A model generated the notes under the pieces. It ran no database searches, had not been told where the DNA came from, and saw nothing but the letters and a program-made list of their open reading frames with translations. 64,000 nucleotides of DNA from contig CM031878.1 of NCBI GenBank assembly GCA_018697195.1, forward strand, positions 10,649,566 through 10,713,565, in the 5' to 3' direction. Every line of letters begins with the position of its first letter. Within the stretch, counting starts at the first letter, position 1. Of the stretch, positions 12,201 through 26,212 are shown in pieces. The stretch comes from Certhia americana. Lineage: Eukaryota > Chordata > Aves > Passeriformes > Certhiidae. Both the position numbers and the translations under genes were made by a program.

Positions 12201-13224
12201 GATTTATTTAATCTTCTTGTATTTTTGAGAGTACTAAGGTCTATATGCTGAAAAAGGAAATGACCTTTCATTTTTAACGACTAGAACATTTTATTCAAGA
12301 AAATATGATCTGTGAAATGTATGTTGAATGTAATAATTTTCTTCTGCTAATCAATTATTTAGGGAAAACTCAAAAGTTTTTGAGTTTGATAAGGGTGAAG
12401 TAACATCATCTGCAGCACTCATCTCTACATAACAGTTTGAAATTTCCTCTAGAGTAATTGTTTACTGGTTTTCTTAAGTTTAGTCCCATTTCTTCCTATC
12501 CTCCCACAATGGGAACTACTGTACACAACCATAGGATAACAATGGTCTCTATTCTCCCAGCAGTTACCAGGGAGACTGAATTAATTAAGAATCATGCACA
12601 TTGGAAGCACTTTCAGTTAGGGACTGGGAAAAACAGAAACTGATCCTGAATAAGAAAAATTGTAATCCTATTTAGCGTTATAAAAATTTGTGTTTGCCTA
12701 ACTAAAACTAATAAGTCAGTTTTCACTCTGCAAATTTAGATGTCTTCCTGAATACCCATCTTTCCTACTGGTATGATTTGTCCCAAAAATTTTGAAAAAT
12801 GTAATGAACTTCAGGTAAATATCATGACAGAAAAACGTCTTTGAGCTAAAGATCTGTGACAGCTTCTGATGCTGGTCATGCTAACCAGAATGACCAAAAC
12901 TCCATGAACATCAGTGAGGTAAGTTAGGGCCCAAAGAACACATTTAGAACACAAATGTACTTGCTGATTATGATTATGGCTTTGTATTTAAATCCACTGA
13001 AGATTTGTGTATTTTTCTTATTCAAGTGAAATGCTTTATATCATCACATACTTTGAGTGGCAAGAACCAACAAGAACCTTAGGAAGTTTTAAGTTGATAT
13101 AATTTTTACATCTAGTACATTTTGTAATATTCATGTCTTCATTCTGTAAACTAAGAAAATGGCCTTATTCAAATTTTTTTACAGCAAGCTAGTATCTTCT
13201 AAACACCTAGTCGTTTGATATTAC
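9237..13224. other. AT-rich intergenic sequence
   Basis: No gene, RNA or clear mobile element was seen. A minus-strand open frame at 9889-10149 (86 codons) was not recognised and has no supporting context. A purine-rich patch lies near 11040-11080. Confidence 0.5.
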
Positions 13225-14385
13225 CTAGCTGATTAAAGGAAGCCACCTGGTTGAATTTTCCTGGATTTCAGGAAAGTTTTCTATACTGTTTTTCATGGTA
13301 TGCTTCTGGAGAAAATGTCCAGCTCACAGCTGAACAAACACATCCTGTGATGGGTGAGCAACTGGCTCGTGAGTGGAGCACAAATGGTTACAGTGACTGG
13401 GGTGACACCAGACTGGGACCTGTCACTGGTGGGGCTCCACAGGGCTCCATCCTTGGCCCTGTGCTCTTCAACAATTTTACAAACAACTACACAGGACTGG
13501 AAGGGATACTGAGCAAGTTTGCCAATGAAACAAAACCGGAAGGAGCTTCTGATTTCCTCAAAGGAAGAAAAAGCCTGGGAAAATTCTCAGGAAATGAGTG
13601 GGCTGGACAATCACAAACCATGTGAAGTTTAGCAGGCAAAAGATTCTTGCTCCTGGTGACTCTGGTTGTGTGTATAGACTGGGGAAGGAGATGCTGGAGA
13701 GCAGCCCCATGCAAAGGACCCTGGGATTCTGGCCCATGGCAAGTTGAACAGGAGCCAGCAGTGCCAGGGCAGCCAGGAGGGCCAACCCTGTCCTGGGGGC
13801 ATCAGGGACAGCATCACCAGCCGGGCAAGGGAGGGGATTGTTCTGCTCTGCTCTGCTCTGGGGCAGCCTCACCTTGAGTGCTGGGTACAGGTCTGGGTGC
13901 CACAGTGTAAGAAAGACATAAAACTCTTAGAGTGTCCAAAGGAGGGCCATGAGGATGGTGAAGGGTCTGGAGAGGAAGCTGTGTGAGGAGTGGTGGAGGT
14001 CATTTGGTCTATTCAGCATGGAGGAGACTGAGGGGACACCTCATTGCAGTTGCAGCTTCCTTGTGAGGGGAAGCAAAGGGGTAGGCACTGATCTCTTCTC
14101 TGTGGTGACAGTGACAGGACCCAATGGAACAGCATGAAGTTGTGTTGGGGAGGTTTAGGTTGTCAAATAGAAAGATGTTGCACACTTCTACACACAGAAA
14201 AAGGTTGGGTACCAGAACAGGCTCTCCAGGGAAGTGGTCACAGCAATAATCCTGGTTTACACAGGACAGTTCTCTGTGGCTCACAGTGTGACTCATGAGA
14301 TGTCCTGTGCAGAGTAAGAAGTTGGACTCAATGATCCTGGTGGGTCCCTTCCAGCTCAGAACATTCTGTGATTCTGTGAAATAAT
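13225..14385 (+). mobile_element. CR1 LINE, 5'-truncated
   Basis: A non-LTR retrotransposon fragment covering the distal reverse transcriptase and the 3' end. In translation, GAPQGSILGPVLFN (about 13430-13473) matches the conserved PQGSxLGP reverse-transcriptase motif. The 3' part runs through the usual CR1 C-terminal region and ends GGACTCAATGATCCTGG... then ATTCTGTGATTCTGTG (to about 14385), the octamer repeat typical of avian CR1. Frameshifts and stops break the reading frame, and the start is truncated as usual for CR1. Same subfamily type as the minus-strand copy at 46894-47705. Confidence 0.9.
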
Positions 14386-17300
14386 GTTGAGAAATGAATC
14401 CATTTAAATGTATAATCCATATATAATCCACATAAACCTTTCTCTTTGTATTTACATGCATCAAAATCTGTCATTTAAATAAACAAATAATATTTTTTCT
14501 GAAGATTCTGTAGCTGAACCTATGGTTCCATGAAGGAAATAATTACCAAGAGTAAGATCATTCTATTTATCAGCTTCATGAAAATTTAGAAGGCAGACAG
14601 TAAGTGGGTGTTTATTGTATTTAATGATGCAGACAGTAGAAAGAACGTCACCTTGAAAATTGAAAGGAGAAACTGTCTTGGGACACTTGCACGCTGAAAT
14701 CTTGATGACAATAATCTCAGTCCCTGAATAGAGCATTAGCTTTCTAATCAGACAAGATTAGGTGGAGTTCAGTGCTGAAGTTCCTTGTGATTTTTGCAAA
14801 AGTCTGCAATTTGCCTTAAGTGAAAATTGCTGAAGGGGTGCCATACTTGTGTAATCACATAGAACATAACTCTACTTCTTCTCAAATCAATGCCAGTATA
14901 ATTGTGGATACCGATAGAAGGAGAACTGAATCAATATTTTCTAGGCAGCAGGATTTCTTCATAGAGTTTCTTTTTCTCAAATGTAGCTAGCACATATGAC
15001 TTCAAAGAAACAAACTGAAAAGTGGTCTAGGGCCAAAAGCAAGAGAAACAAACTAAAAATGTTTTAGCCAAATAATTTTCTGGTGTTCTGCAGTAAAAAA
15101 ATAGGACAACTCTCTTTCCAAGTTTGAAGGTGGTGCTTACTTTATATTGAGTGTGTATCTTGTAATTTTTAGGCAGAGGAGTACCAGTGCAGTCTGCAAT
15201 AATACTAAACCAAAGCAGCGAAACACTAACCTAGTGTCAGTCTTAACTATTAAAAGAATACTGTAACATCTCAGTATCAGGTATTCTTCGGCAAATAATT
15301 TGGGTTATGAAGTATTGTGATTTTTTGGAGGGAATACAGTGTTATTTGGGGAATTGGTTGAGATGCTTTGTGTTTATATTTTGCTGTAGAGCAGAAACAT
15401 CAGCTAATTCAATTTGAGGAGTTTTACCAATTAATGGGGCACACTGTATGAGAAACTAAAACAGGCACTTTTTGATTGGTTGCTGTAGATTTATTTTACT
15501 TGCTTTTTAGTTAATAAGTAGGTTGATTCACAATGTACCCGCAATTATCGATCTGGTAAACGCCTGGCTATGAACTGAAGCAGTGGAAACGTAGGGGATT
15601 TCTGTGTTTATGACTCTTGCAGGTAAGATAAGCAGTTAAGTGAAAGGGTGCCCAAAATTGATCATGTACTCCTTTCAATTTCTGCTACCCCCCATGTCAT
15701 ATTTATGCTAGCATATATACAAAATCAGAAATATAATTTCATTTCTTCTGATATGTCCATCAAACACAAATGAGCGACAAACTAGCACCCTTTCAGTATT
15801 TTTCCCTTCATTATAACTCCATTATTTCCAATTATAGTCACAAGTTAATTTCTACTATTTTGAACAACAGCAGACTGTTTTCCTAAATATTCTTCTGTAG
15901 GTCCAGGACACTTACTCTCCATTCCACTCCTCCTCAGACACCATCTCAGTAACGTTTCTTTCATCTTCAGTCATAAAGATGCAAATACTGGACTTTTCAT
16001 AAACAGCAGAAAGCCTACACTAGTAGTGAGAAAGAGGCTGCAAAAATAAGACATGATGAAATTATGCTGATCTTCTTCTCCTTGGTTCTAAAAAAGAAGT
16101 CCACCATGAACTTCACTGCATACTTTTGGTGTTCTACAGTTGGAAAAGTAACAAGCTTCTGTGATAATAGATTTCTACAGTTTGCTTGTGTAGATACATT
16201 TGCTTTGCTTATTTGTTTCTGTAGGATCGGCCGAGCTATATGCTAGGATATACTTATGAGTAAAATCCTTTGACAAGTTGAGCCGGGGCAAACTGGTAAA
16301 GCTCTAGAGCCTGTGAGAGATTCAGTTTGATAATTTTAATCACATTAGGCTAACTGTGCTGTGTATCCTAAACTGTGATATTCATATGGAATCATGTTAG
16401 TGATTTGTACCACAAAAATCAGTGACACTTTACCCTTGTATTTGAGATCTATATGTGATAAGGAGTTATTTACTAGGATTATAACAATAAACTGTGAGAA
16501 AAAGATTGCTTTTTGCCTTTCTCCACCTAAGAATGACATAAACTATGTGATTAGTGCACATGTTGCAATAGCTGATGATTGCTTATAGCTATCAGAGTGA
16601 ATCATCCTTTCATGTGTGAGAAAGAAAATGAAAACTGAAATTATGTATATGATGATCACCTCCCATTTTTAAAATATTTACCATTTGTATTTGCTGTTCG
16701 CCAAATACATCCATTTGGAGCAGCAGTTGCTGCACAGAATTTAATAGAGGTCTTTTATTTAATGTCTACTGAGAAGTTCCAAGCAAGGTAAAACGTTTGA
16801 GCAGGCCATGAAGTGCTGATGATGAAGAGCTTCATGGCATGTGTGGTATTTTGAGACTACTGTATTGGTTTTCTATTAAAAAATATTAATTGTTCCTAGA
16901 TCTTACTTGACATTACATTACCTTTTCCTTTTCCTTTTCTGTGCTTTGCTTTTCCCCTCTCCTGCAGCTACATGTTTGCATACACTGGTGCATGATTCCT
17001 TAGTATGATCTAGTTGAGCAGGGTTGAGAATTTATACACAACTGGTCAGGAATCAGGATGTGGTTTTGTACAGTCATTGTGTGTATTTGTGTTTTCAGGG
17101 TGGTAAATCAGTGCTTGTGGTTTGCACTGGAAATCTGATAGATATATTTTCATATGATAAAATAGGGTTACATATGAGAACAGTGCCAAACTTCTGTAGC
17201 TTGGGCTTTCACTGTTTACTTTGCAGATTCAAAATCAATTTCTCTCACAAATTGTTGTTCATTGCTCTTCATTCTACAAATACATACATATAACATTCAA

Positions 17301-18811
17301 TATGCATTGTACACATGAATTCAGTTTTCTGAGAACTAATATTGCACGCGTGCAGAATGAGAGGTTGTGAAACTTCAGGATACTTAAAAGCATATTTCAG
17401 TTACTTAATCTTTATTTGCTATAACTAAATTTTATGCTTAAAATTTGCTAAAATTAAATGCTTCCCTCAAAATTCTTGGGCTGACCTTAAAAAGCGAAGT
17501 GAAACTTGTGAGGAAGAGAAATGCTGGGAAAAATAGTGTTTTAAAAATGGACAACAGAAGTGTATTCTGATTCTACTTCTAAATGAATCCTACTATTTTA
17601 ATTGCATGTTATCTGGAACTTTTTTTTAAAAACATTGTCTAATTGTGTTTGAAAAATGCTGAATAAAATTTTAAAAGAGTGAAACAGGAAAAATGACTGT
17701 TAAGTTTTCAAGTGGCTGCTTAGATCTGAGGTCATAAGGAGTTCCATATAGTCATGTAAAGCACAATCTACATTTTAGAAAATGATAATACTATTACTTA
17801 ATGGGCTGTTAAAGCTGAAAAGCAAGCACAATCAGAAACTTGTGAGGCATGTTTTTGACAAATGACAAACAGCAAGGAATTACTTGAACAGGATTCTGAA
17901 GGTAATACTACTCAAGACACCCAAGTGTTTCAAGTTTCAAAATTTTGAAATCTGAAAAGAAAACCACACCATGATGCAATATGAAGGCCTTTAGAGAGAA
18001 TTCATAGACAGTTACTTAACAGAAGATTTTCCAAGCTGGAAGCTGAGAAATATTCTGAGGTTGGAGAGATGGAATTGCTCACTAAAATGGCTTTCTGTAC
18101 AAAGTAACATTCACATTTCCTAATTCTCAGGAAATTGTTCTAAGCCTGTGTTACAGTCATTTCAATTTCAATTACAAACCATTTCAATTCCATCAGATTT
18201 AAACAGACAAGTCAGAAATTTTCTGTAGCAATTAATGATTCAGATTTATTGGTCTGATTTCTCTAATGGATTCTTACCTCTTCTGACAATTAAGCCGTGA
18301 AAACTATCAGATCAGTGCAATAAAGGATTCTCTGTTCTCAAGGTGTGCTGATAATTGTTCATTAGAGTTTATGTTTGCACTCTTCTGAAAAGGATTCAGG
18401 AAATCTTAAGTCTAACTAACAAGTTTCTGTGTTAGAAATAGGCTTTTAGGATTACAACTAGGACACATTTTCGGCAGTAAGCCAACCTCAAAACTGGAAT
18501 AATTGTAATTTTCAGTCTTGTTTAGAGAATTTTCAGAACAATCAGAGCCATCCTTTTAACACCCAATTTTTCTTGTGTTTAAAGTATCTACACTTATATC
18601 TGTACATAGCAGATATATATGTGCATATATCTATATCTATACATGTGTATATTAGAGTATCTAAAAATACATCTACAGATATATCTGACATTAGTGAGAT
18701 ATGCAGTAGGCAGCATGATTTATTGCCTCTTGCTTCTCTCTTTTTTTAAAGTTGAACATACCATTTTCCATTTATCTGAATGGGATCTTCATGGTGGTGA
18801 AGAAAATTCAA
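14386..18811. other. AT-rich intergenic sequence
   Basis: No gene or clear transposon was seen. It contains a short (CCTTTT)n run at 16921-16940 and a TATATC/TATATG-rich microsatellite-like stretch at about 18595-18690. Open frames are under 90 codons and unrecognised. Confidence 0.5.
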
Positions 18812-19052
18812 TGTCCTGGTTTGGCTCTAAGTGGACAATTTTTTAATATTGACACCTGATCAGAGCAATGAAAAGAGAGGATACGCCTTTAGTAAATGCC
18901 CATCTTAAGACAAAAAAACGCTGGGAATAGCTCTCTTGGCTTCCGGCCTTGGAGGAGGTGGCGGGCTGGGTCCGGGCCGGTTTTGGCTCAGCCTGCATGA
19001 TGAGATGAGATTTTTTCTGTCTCCAGAGGGGTGGTGAGCGGGCTGTCAAACC

Positions 19053-19190
19053 TCCCACGGAGGAGATGCTGAACCCCTCCCTGAGGAGCTGCTGAACCCC
19101 TCATGGAGGAGCTGCTGAACCCCTCATNNNNNNNNNNCCTCATGGAGGAGCTGCTGAACCCCTCATGGAGGAGCTGCTGAACCCTTCACC
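19053..19190 (+). repeat. 23-bp minisatellite inside LTR copy C
   Basis: At least six units with a 23-base period and core GAGGAGCTGCTGAACC, most regular around CCTCATGGAGGAGC, and decaying at both ends. A 10-N placeholder interrupts it, so the true copy number is unknown. Confidence 0.85.
19128..19137. other. Assembly gap (10 N)
   Basis: Ten Ns in the middle of near-identical tandem units. This is probably a collapsed or unresolved repeat rather than ten missing bases. Confidence 0.95.
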
Positions 19191-20538
19191 AGGGAGCTGT
19201 TGGGACCTTCACCAAGGAGCTTACCAGGCCCTGTCCCAGCGGGTGGCTGGAGCTCTTTGCCAGCAGGGACAAGCTCTATCCTAGCAGAGCCTGCCGGACT
19301 GTGCCAGACAGAGACTGGGTTAGCACTGTGGGCAGCTTAAGAGAGAGTGGCCCGGGGTCAGGAGCAGCCGTGCAGCCACCGCCATTGCAGAGCGGGAGCG
19401 GCCACATGGCCGGGATTGGAGTGGCCAGAGTGTCTCACACGGCCACCTCAGCATGGCTCACAATGAAATTTATGTGCTCAGCCATTCGAGCCAGCTTTAC
19501 TACGGACAGCAGGATAAAAGCGTCAGCGGCAGTTGTTTTTTCCCTTGTTTTCATCACCCCAGCAGAGTTGGGCTGGCTCGCGCGGTGCCGGCGGGAACCA
19601 CATGCCCAGGCAGGGAAGCACGGCGAGTCATGTTCTCGATTCAGAGCTTGGACCAGATCAGCTTTTCGGTGTTACAAGACTTTATAGAACTGTTTCAGTT
19701 AATGGTAAAACTTGAGAACAAATGACTTTACAAATACCATTATTTCTCTCCTAAATTAGGAAAAGGAAGAAAGGTGAACACATAGAGATGAGGTCAGTAA
19801 AGAAAGAGGTAATTCTAGATAGAGGAGATTGAGGAGATGTTTTAAGCTTGACTTAAAATCCTGTAAAGCTATGGTGAAGATATATTTGACTTTTTGTTTC
19901 CTTGTAACTCATAGAGAGGGATTTAGCATTCTAGCACAGTTGTGGTCCGAGGCACCAGTAGTTGAATCAAATAGATGTTGCTGTAGATTCAGTGAGAAAC
20001 TTGAACATAAAGAAATGAGAAACCTTGCCTTAGAGACAGTAGTAGAAAACCTCTAGTCCCAGAGATGGACAGAGAGAACTTTTGCTCTGTGCTAGAACAG
20101 CTCATCCTTAAAATGACACCCAATAAATTGAAATGGCCTATGAAAGCAGCTGTAAGAAAAACTGTAAGACTTAGGAAGGACTTTCACACTGCAAACAGAT
20201 TTCTTCTTATATCCCGTGTGGCAGATTTGCTTTGTGACATTAAAACCACAAGAGAACTATTTTCTTGTGAAGAAGTCTCCGTAGTATAGCAATGAAAACT
20301 CTTCTCCCCAGGTGAACTGAAGAAATTATTTCACAAGTAGTGAACTGACTAAAAGTCCCAAGTTTTTGTTTTTACGTTGTCAGTAGAAAAGAATATTGTA
20401 GAGAGGGAGGAAAAAGGTGTTCTAAAGTTTTTATTCTAATTTTTCTTATTTTGTTCCTTTTAACTCTGTTAATAAAATTTTATATTTACTCTTTAAAGTT
20501 TAAACATGTTTTGCTTTTTCTCCTAATCCTATCTCACA

Positions 20539-20612
20539 GAAAAAAAAAAAAAACAACAAAAAAACCACAAAAACCCAACCCAACCAAAAGAAAAACCCTA
20601 TCACACAGAAGA
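20539..20612 (+). repeat. A-rich/AC-rich low-complexity tract
   Basis: An A14 run followed by AAC, CCAAC and AAAACC patterns immediately after LTR copy C. CCTATCTCACAG before it and CCTATCACACAG after it resemble each other and might mark duplication or slippage around the tract. Confidence 0.65.
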
Positions 20613-23600
20613 AGAAAAAAGAGTTAATTCTCTAAAGTGCTCACTGCAAATACTCTACTCAGTTTTTCTCTCAACAGCAGTGTTTGGATGTGGAACCTCT
20701 CTCCTTTCTCAGGTTTCCACTTAGAACTGTCAGCTTCATATTCTTCCTTATCTTTTAGCTGTGTTTTAGAAAATGTAAGTGTTCTTGTGGAAGGTTGTTC
20801 TTTGCCTGACGCCTTTCCTCTGCATACAATGACATTATGACAGCAGGGTGAAGCTGCTGAAGCACTTCTGTGCTTTGAACGCATTAGGTCCGTGCTGCAG
20901 ATTTTCATGGTTAAACAGCTTAGGAAAACAGCACAATGCACAGGGAGCACCAACAGAAGTAACATGTTCTTGCTACAAATGCTACAAAGAGACACTGCTT
21001 TTTATTTTTCACAGCCATGTGTGCTATAGTACCTGAGCATATATATGTATCACACACTCTCCTGACATTTTGTAAATAATATATTTATAAATTTGAAACC
21101 CTTAAATAGGTAAACCTTTATCTAAATGATAAGCAGCCTACTACGTCCACATCACTCCTCCACAAAGGCAACACTTTAGTATGCTGTACGCAGGAGAGTT
21201 TTTCAGTGAAATTTCTGCTTTCAGATACTGCTGCCAGCTCCAAACAATGCAATGCCATACCATTGACCAGCCTGGGTGTTTGCAAGACATTTGTGATGGA
21301 AGAGGAAGGAAGTTTAATCACCTGAGTTAATACTGAAAGAGTTAAAGTGTAATCTTTCTTGATAGATAATCCTGTTAAAAGGAAAATTGAAAAGTACTTA
21401 AAGAACCTGCTCTATACTTATAGGCTGTTCTATAGGATTATATCTAAGATAAATACCCAGATTTTGTAGAAAAAATTCCCTCTGTATGTTTACAAGCTTC
21501 TCTGAGTATTTTTTTTCAGAGTACATATTTTTTTTTCCCTTTCTATTATCAGAGTAAAATCTCATATATTTTTATGAAAAAATAGGATTTTAAAGAGAAA
21601 TATTCAAAAGCATGTTATTCTTTTTGCTATTTCATCTCAGATACATAGTTGATTTTCTTTTAAATTTTAACCTAATGTACGGCTTTCTTGAAAGTCAAAA
21701 AATGACTAGAAATCATTTCTTTCTACCAATTGTAATGAAGGCAAAGTATATTTCTTAGGGAACAAAATCCTCAGGTGCCTGCCTGAAGGTATGTTCTTTT
21801 TTTGCATGGAAGCAGAGCAAAGAGTGGCTCAGGAGCTTACCCTGCCTTGGGCAGGTTGTGAAAATACCAAGAAGAATTGTAGCCTTTTTGTGGATGGGGC
21901 TAGAAAATCCTACTTTGCATTCCTGCTCTTTCCAGTGAAATGGGAACTGTTTTAACAGATCTAACTATCAGTGTTACCTTGGAACTGTACCAATACTTGA
22001 TCTATGCTAATAAAGATTTAGTAAGTATGTAGAAATTACATTATTTTAGATTACAATTCTGCATTCCTTACTAGAATAATAAAGATTTCATGATTAAGTT
22101 GAAGTCTGAATAAGAGAATATGGTCTTTAATTACTTGAAGCAGCTGTAGGGTGTGTGATAAAAGATACAGTTAAACATAAATTATTTTAGGAGTAACAGG
22201 AAAAATCTGCTAGTTTGTATGAGCCCTAATAAATAAGTTCTTTCATTTTAACATGTCTCTTTTAAACACCTTAGTGCAAAATTGAAAACTAGCGATTCAT
22301 CAGAACAAAAATACCTGCAAGAATTATAGAAAATATACTACCAATAGAAAGTTTCATATTTTGTTGTGGAAATTTGATAAACAAAACTCTGAAATGTACA
22401 CTTGAGATTGGGTTCAGATTTTCAGAAGAGTCTTGTGCAATCTGAGCATTTGAGATTCGGAGAATAAAAATATCCATACCATAATGTTTTGTGTATTAAC
22501 ATGGTACTGTGAGGTCTGGGTCCGTGGAAATGTGTTTGAACCCATGTACTTTAACTTTTTCATGATAGACTGGATTTATTTTACTTTGCTGGATTAAAGC
22601 CTGTGCTAGAAACAGCAGTCAGAAGAGAGTTTTGCAAAGTCAGGTTTTTAGATAGGAATGCAGGTGTTTCCTGCAGCAAGATTGTGAAGAATAAAGTAAA
22701 ACCTGTGGAAAAAAAGAGGGAGGTTGTTCTGATGTTACAACAGGTGCAATTGCTGTCATGTAAATATCCAGCTTCCATACGTATAAGCATTTGTAGTGGA
22801 AAATGTTCACATACTGAAAATCAGAAAAAAAGTTTAGAACAAGAGACTCCAACAATATATGAAACTACTTTACCAAGTAAATATCCTCTTTTACAAGAAA
22901 ACCTTGTCTAGATAACAAATTAATGGAAAAATAATTTGATTATAGACACTACAACTTTTGTATTGCATACATAACTGAAGCATTTCTCTTCCTTTTCTTT
23001 TCTTTTACTCTTATGCTCCTTCCTGCCTTGCTTCTTCTTTTTCTTCCTATTGAACATAAATATTATTTTCTAATAAGTGATTGTTTTGGCATAACATACT
23101 CCACATATCATCTTAGTAATATATAAGTAGCTGTACTTACTGAAGCTTTATAAGCATTTTCATTGTAAACAAAAGGAGTAAAAAATATGTATTAAGAGAT
23201 GGATAGACATTTTGAAATTAATGTAAAATATGGAGTTTATTAAGCTCCGAAGAGTCTAGATGAGAAAAAAAAAAAAAAAAAGCTGTCAACATGCTGGGGG
23301 ATGGTTGGTTTCCAGAGGAAAAAAAGCTGTGGATTCTGACACCAGAGAGCTGCTACTATAGCCTTTCACTTCAAAATAAGATACAATATAGAATGCTTTT
23401 ATGAGGTTAAGTGTTATGTTTCCTGCAGACTTGAAGTAGAGAGGTACACCTGGATAAAGGGAACAGCAGCAAAAATTGCAGAGCTTCAAAGAGGCACCAC
23501 AGCATGTGTTTTTCTGTGATTGCAGCTATCCTATGCTTTCACAGCCTGTGCATAGAGGTTTGCATGGAATGGCAGTCTCTCCTCTCCTAAAAGCTAGTTG

Positions 23601-26151
23601 CAAACCGAGTAGAAATGGCTCTATTCCTACCACTATGCTTTCTCCATGGAGAGTGAGATTTTTCCAAGCACTTCAGGCAATATGAGAGCAATCACAGAAT
23701 TTCGAAGAGGACAAAGGCGGCATTGAAAAGAGGAGTGAGAAAACCTTCAAGAACCCTGAAAAATGAATGCACTGAAAAATGACCTGTAGTACAAAATACA
23801 GTGGTTCAGCTGCTTCTACAATGTATTTTTCACTTCTGAATTGAGGTCTGAAGAGAGGGTCTTTTCAGAGATTTTTACTTCTATAGTGTAGAACTTTGAA
23901 GACCAAAAGGAAGAGGCGTGTGTAACATCACTGAAAACATTATGGTTAAAGAGATATGTAAACATTTTATTTCATTGTGAAATAGCTCATACCAACCATA
24001 CGACTTCAGATAACAATCTCCTCAGCGATGATTCCAGAAGCTGTTGTGCCTGCTAGATTTACTGCTTTGAGTGTTTCAGTACTCAAAGTGTATATATTTT
24101 GTGCATAAGGGATCTGACTCTCAGGGGAAACTGACGCAGATGCAAAGGGTAGGAGAAAGCTCAGGCCCTGATTGTTGTTTACTGGCAACAATGCTCTGAA
24201 TCATTCATGCTGAAGATCTCATTCTATACGAAGACAATGCGGTGATCAGGAACGCCCACAAGGCTTTCACAGGTGGGAACACACACCTTGTGAGCAAATT
24301 CTAAAAATACATGCCCCTGGCACTCTGCAGTGCAAACTAAACTCTCTCAAGCTTGACTTGAGACAATATTTTATTGTTTGGTTTTCCTACTGGAATTGTC
24401 TTTAATTGTAGCTACAGTGAAATTATTTTTTCCAAAATTCAAGGATTATGTCACTGTTACAATCTTCTACAGACCACGTAACAAAGCTGTTACAAGGACA
24501 GCATGGAAAGAAATGTGTATTCCTTTCTTCTACAGGGAGCAAGGAAGTCAGTGTAGAATTGGCTGATGGAAACTTTACTTTTTAAAAAACTTTTATATCT
24601 TTATAAAAGCCATATCAGACCAAAAGTTCAGTTGGTGCAGAGTGGTTTATTTCCACTGAAATCAATGACAGTACACAAAAGCCTCTGCCTCCATATATAG
24701 ATGTTGCCAAATTGTCTGTTGTTGCTTAGTTGTTTGATGTTGTTGCCTTTTGACAGGCACATAATTTACTCTCTTCCCCTGCCCCCTCGATGGTAAGCAA
24801 TGAACCTACACAGCCTCTGAAGGCAGAGGCAGTGAGAGATCAGGGCTGGGAGTCAGAACCTGACCAAATGATTGTTTCAATCACTTGCAAATTGTTCCTT
24901 TCATTGCTTCGTTCATGTCCGTGTTCATTGCTTTTTTTTGAGTTTCTTGGATCCTCTTTCATCAGTCTCAATTTGAGATAATTAACATTTGAGGAATAGT
25001 TTGTCAGATTTTGTTTATTGGTTTCAAAAGTTTTTCTTGTGGTTAAGGATTTTTTTCTATTTAATAAGTTACATTAATAGAAATGGACCCCATAACAAAT
25101 GTATGTTGGTTTACTTAGTAGAATCAATGGTTGCTGTTGTATTCTCCCTGAGTTTGCTAAATCATGCTGTAACTTGATGTATAGCTACTAATTTTAAACT
25201 GCACAAGATAAAATTGTCACCTTATAGCACGGTACTAAGATATCCTCACAAAAAATTAAAAGCTTACACTGATGCATTTTATCCTATTGAACTGTTAGCT
25301 TGCTCGCTTCCTGTAGTGTAAAAGATAGGGAGATACAAGACATACATAACTTTAAACTCAATATTTTTTCCTCTTCTTTCTCTCCTGTCTCTGTCTTGCA
25401 GAAGACAAAAGATCGAAAGGAGTTGTTACAGAAATACAAGTGTCTCAGTTAAAAACTTCATAAGTTACAGCATGAACAGGAAAAGACTTTGAATTAACTT
25501 CCTGTTCTGCTAGTTTTCTCCCAAGCAGAGACAATTTTATTAGGACATATCAAGATGTATGATAGAAGAATCTGGATCTCATCTAGTTTCAAACCAAAAA
25601 TTTAACAGAATTAATTAACCTTGAAAATACTATAGTGATCCTAAACCATCTATTAAAGCATGATTATTCCAACATTTTATTCCAATATATCAAGGTTTTT
25701 CAAGTGAGATAAATAAAGAGAAAATAAGCAGCAAGAAACTCACTGAGATAATAGCTGGATGAAACATTTATTTCTGTTGAATGAATCACATGGGAGACTT
25801 TCAGAAGAACTTGGAAATAGGCCTGTCTTCATACACATAGAGATTTATTTGAATGTACAACTGATCTTTAAACCTTCTGAAAGGAAAAGGGGACTGCTTT
25901 TTTCATTAAAGACATGACTGTAAGAAGTTATGAAAATAAACTTTTTATTTGCTTATACTAGATTGACAGTACACTGAATATTTTAAAAAACCCATTCAAT
26001 TCAATTCAAAAACCTAATGGAATGGGATGAAAATATTTGAAAAACCACTATCTGCTATTCAGTTTGTAATAACTCAAATTATTATAATTTAAAAAAAAAA
26101 TTTGTCGTCCATACACTTCATTCAGTACCCAAAACCTGTATATATCAATAT

Positions 26152-26212
26152 TAAAAAAACAAAAAAACCCCCAAACCAAACAAACAAAAAAAAACAACAA
26201 AAAAACCCCCAC
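26152..26212 (+). repeat. A/C-rich low-complexity tract
   Basis: A runs broken by C runs (AAAAAAACCCCC, CAAACAAAC). It is the reverse-complement type of the T/G-rich tracts at 7021-7126 and 36255-36367. Confidence 0.75.

Larger units (their letters stand above)
18812..20538 (+). mobile_element. Diverged LTR related to copies A and B, with internal expansion (copy C)
   Basis: It opens TGTCCTGGTTTGG at 18812 and shares scattered but collinear sequence with copies A and B: AATATTGAC and CAATGAAAAGAG near the start, a GAGGAGAT...GAAC central part, and CTGTTAATAAA near the end (hexamer 20471-20476). The probable end is TCTCACA at 20538. It is longer than copy A because the GC-rich 5' half holds a 23-bp minisatellite (19053-19190) with an assembly gap. 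ATAAAAG at 19515-19521 could be a TATA box. No target duplication was found. Divergence suggests an older insertion or a separate subfamily. Open frames inside, up to 128 codons, are not convincing genes. Confidence 0.7.

Noticed and set aside
13251..14464. Frames suggesting a reverse-transcriptase gene
   Set aside because: A truncated CR1 with frameshifts and stops; a dead retrotransposon copy rather than a host gene.
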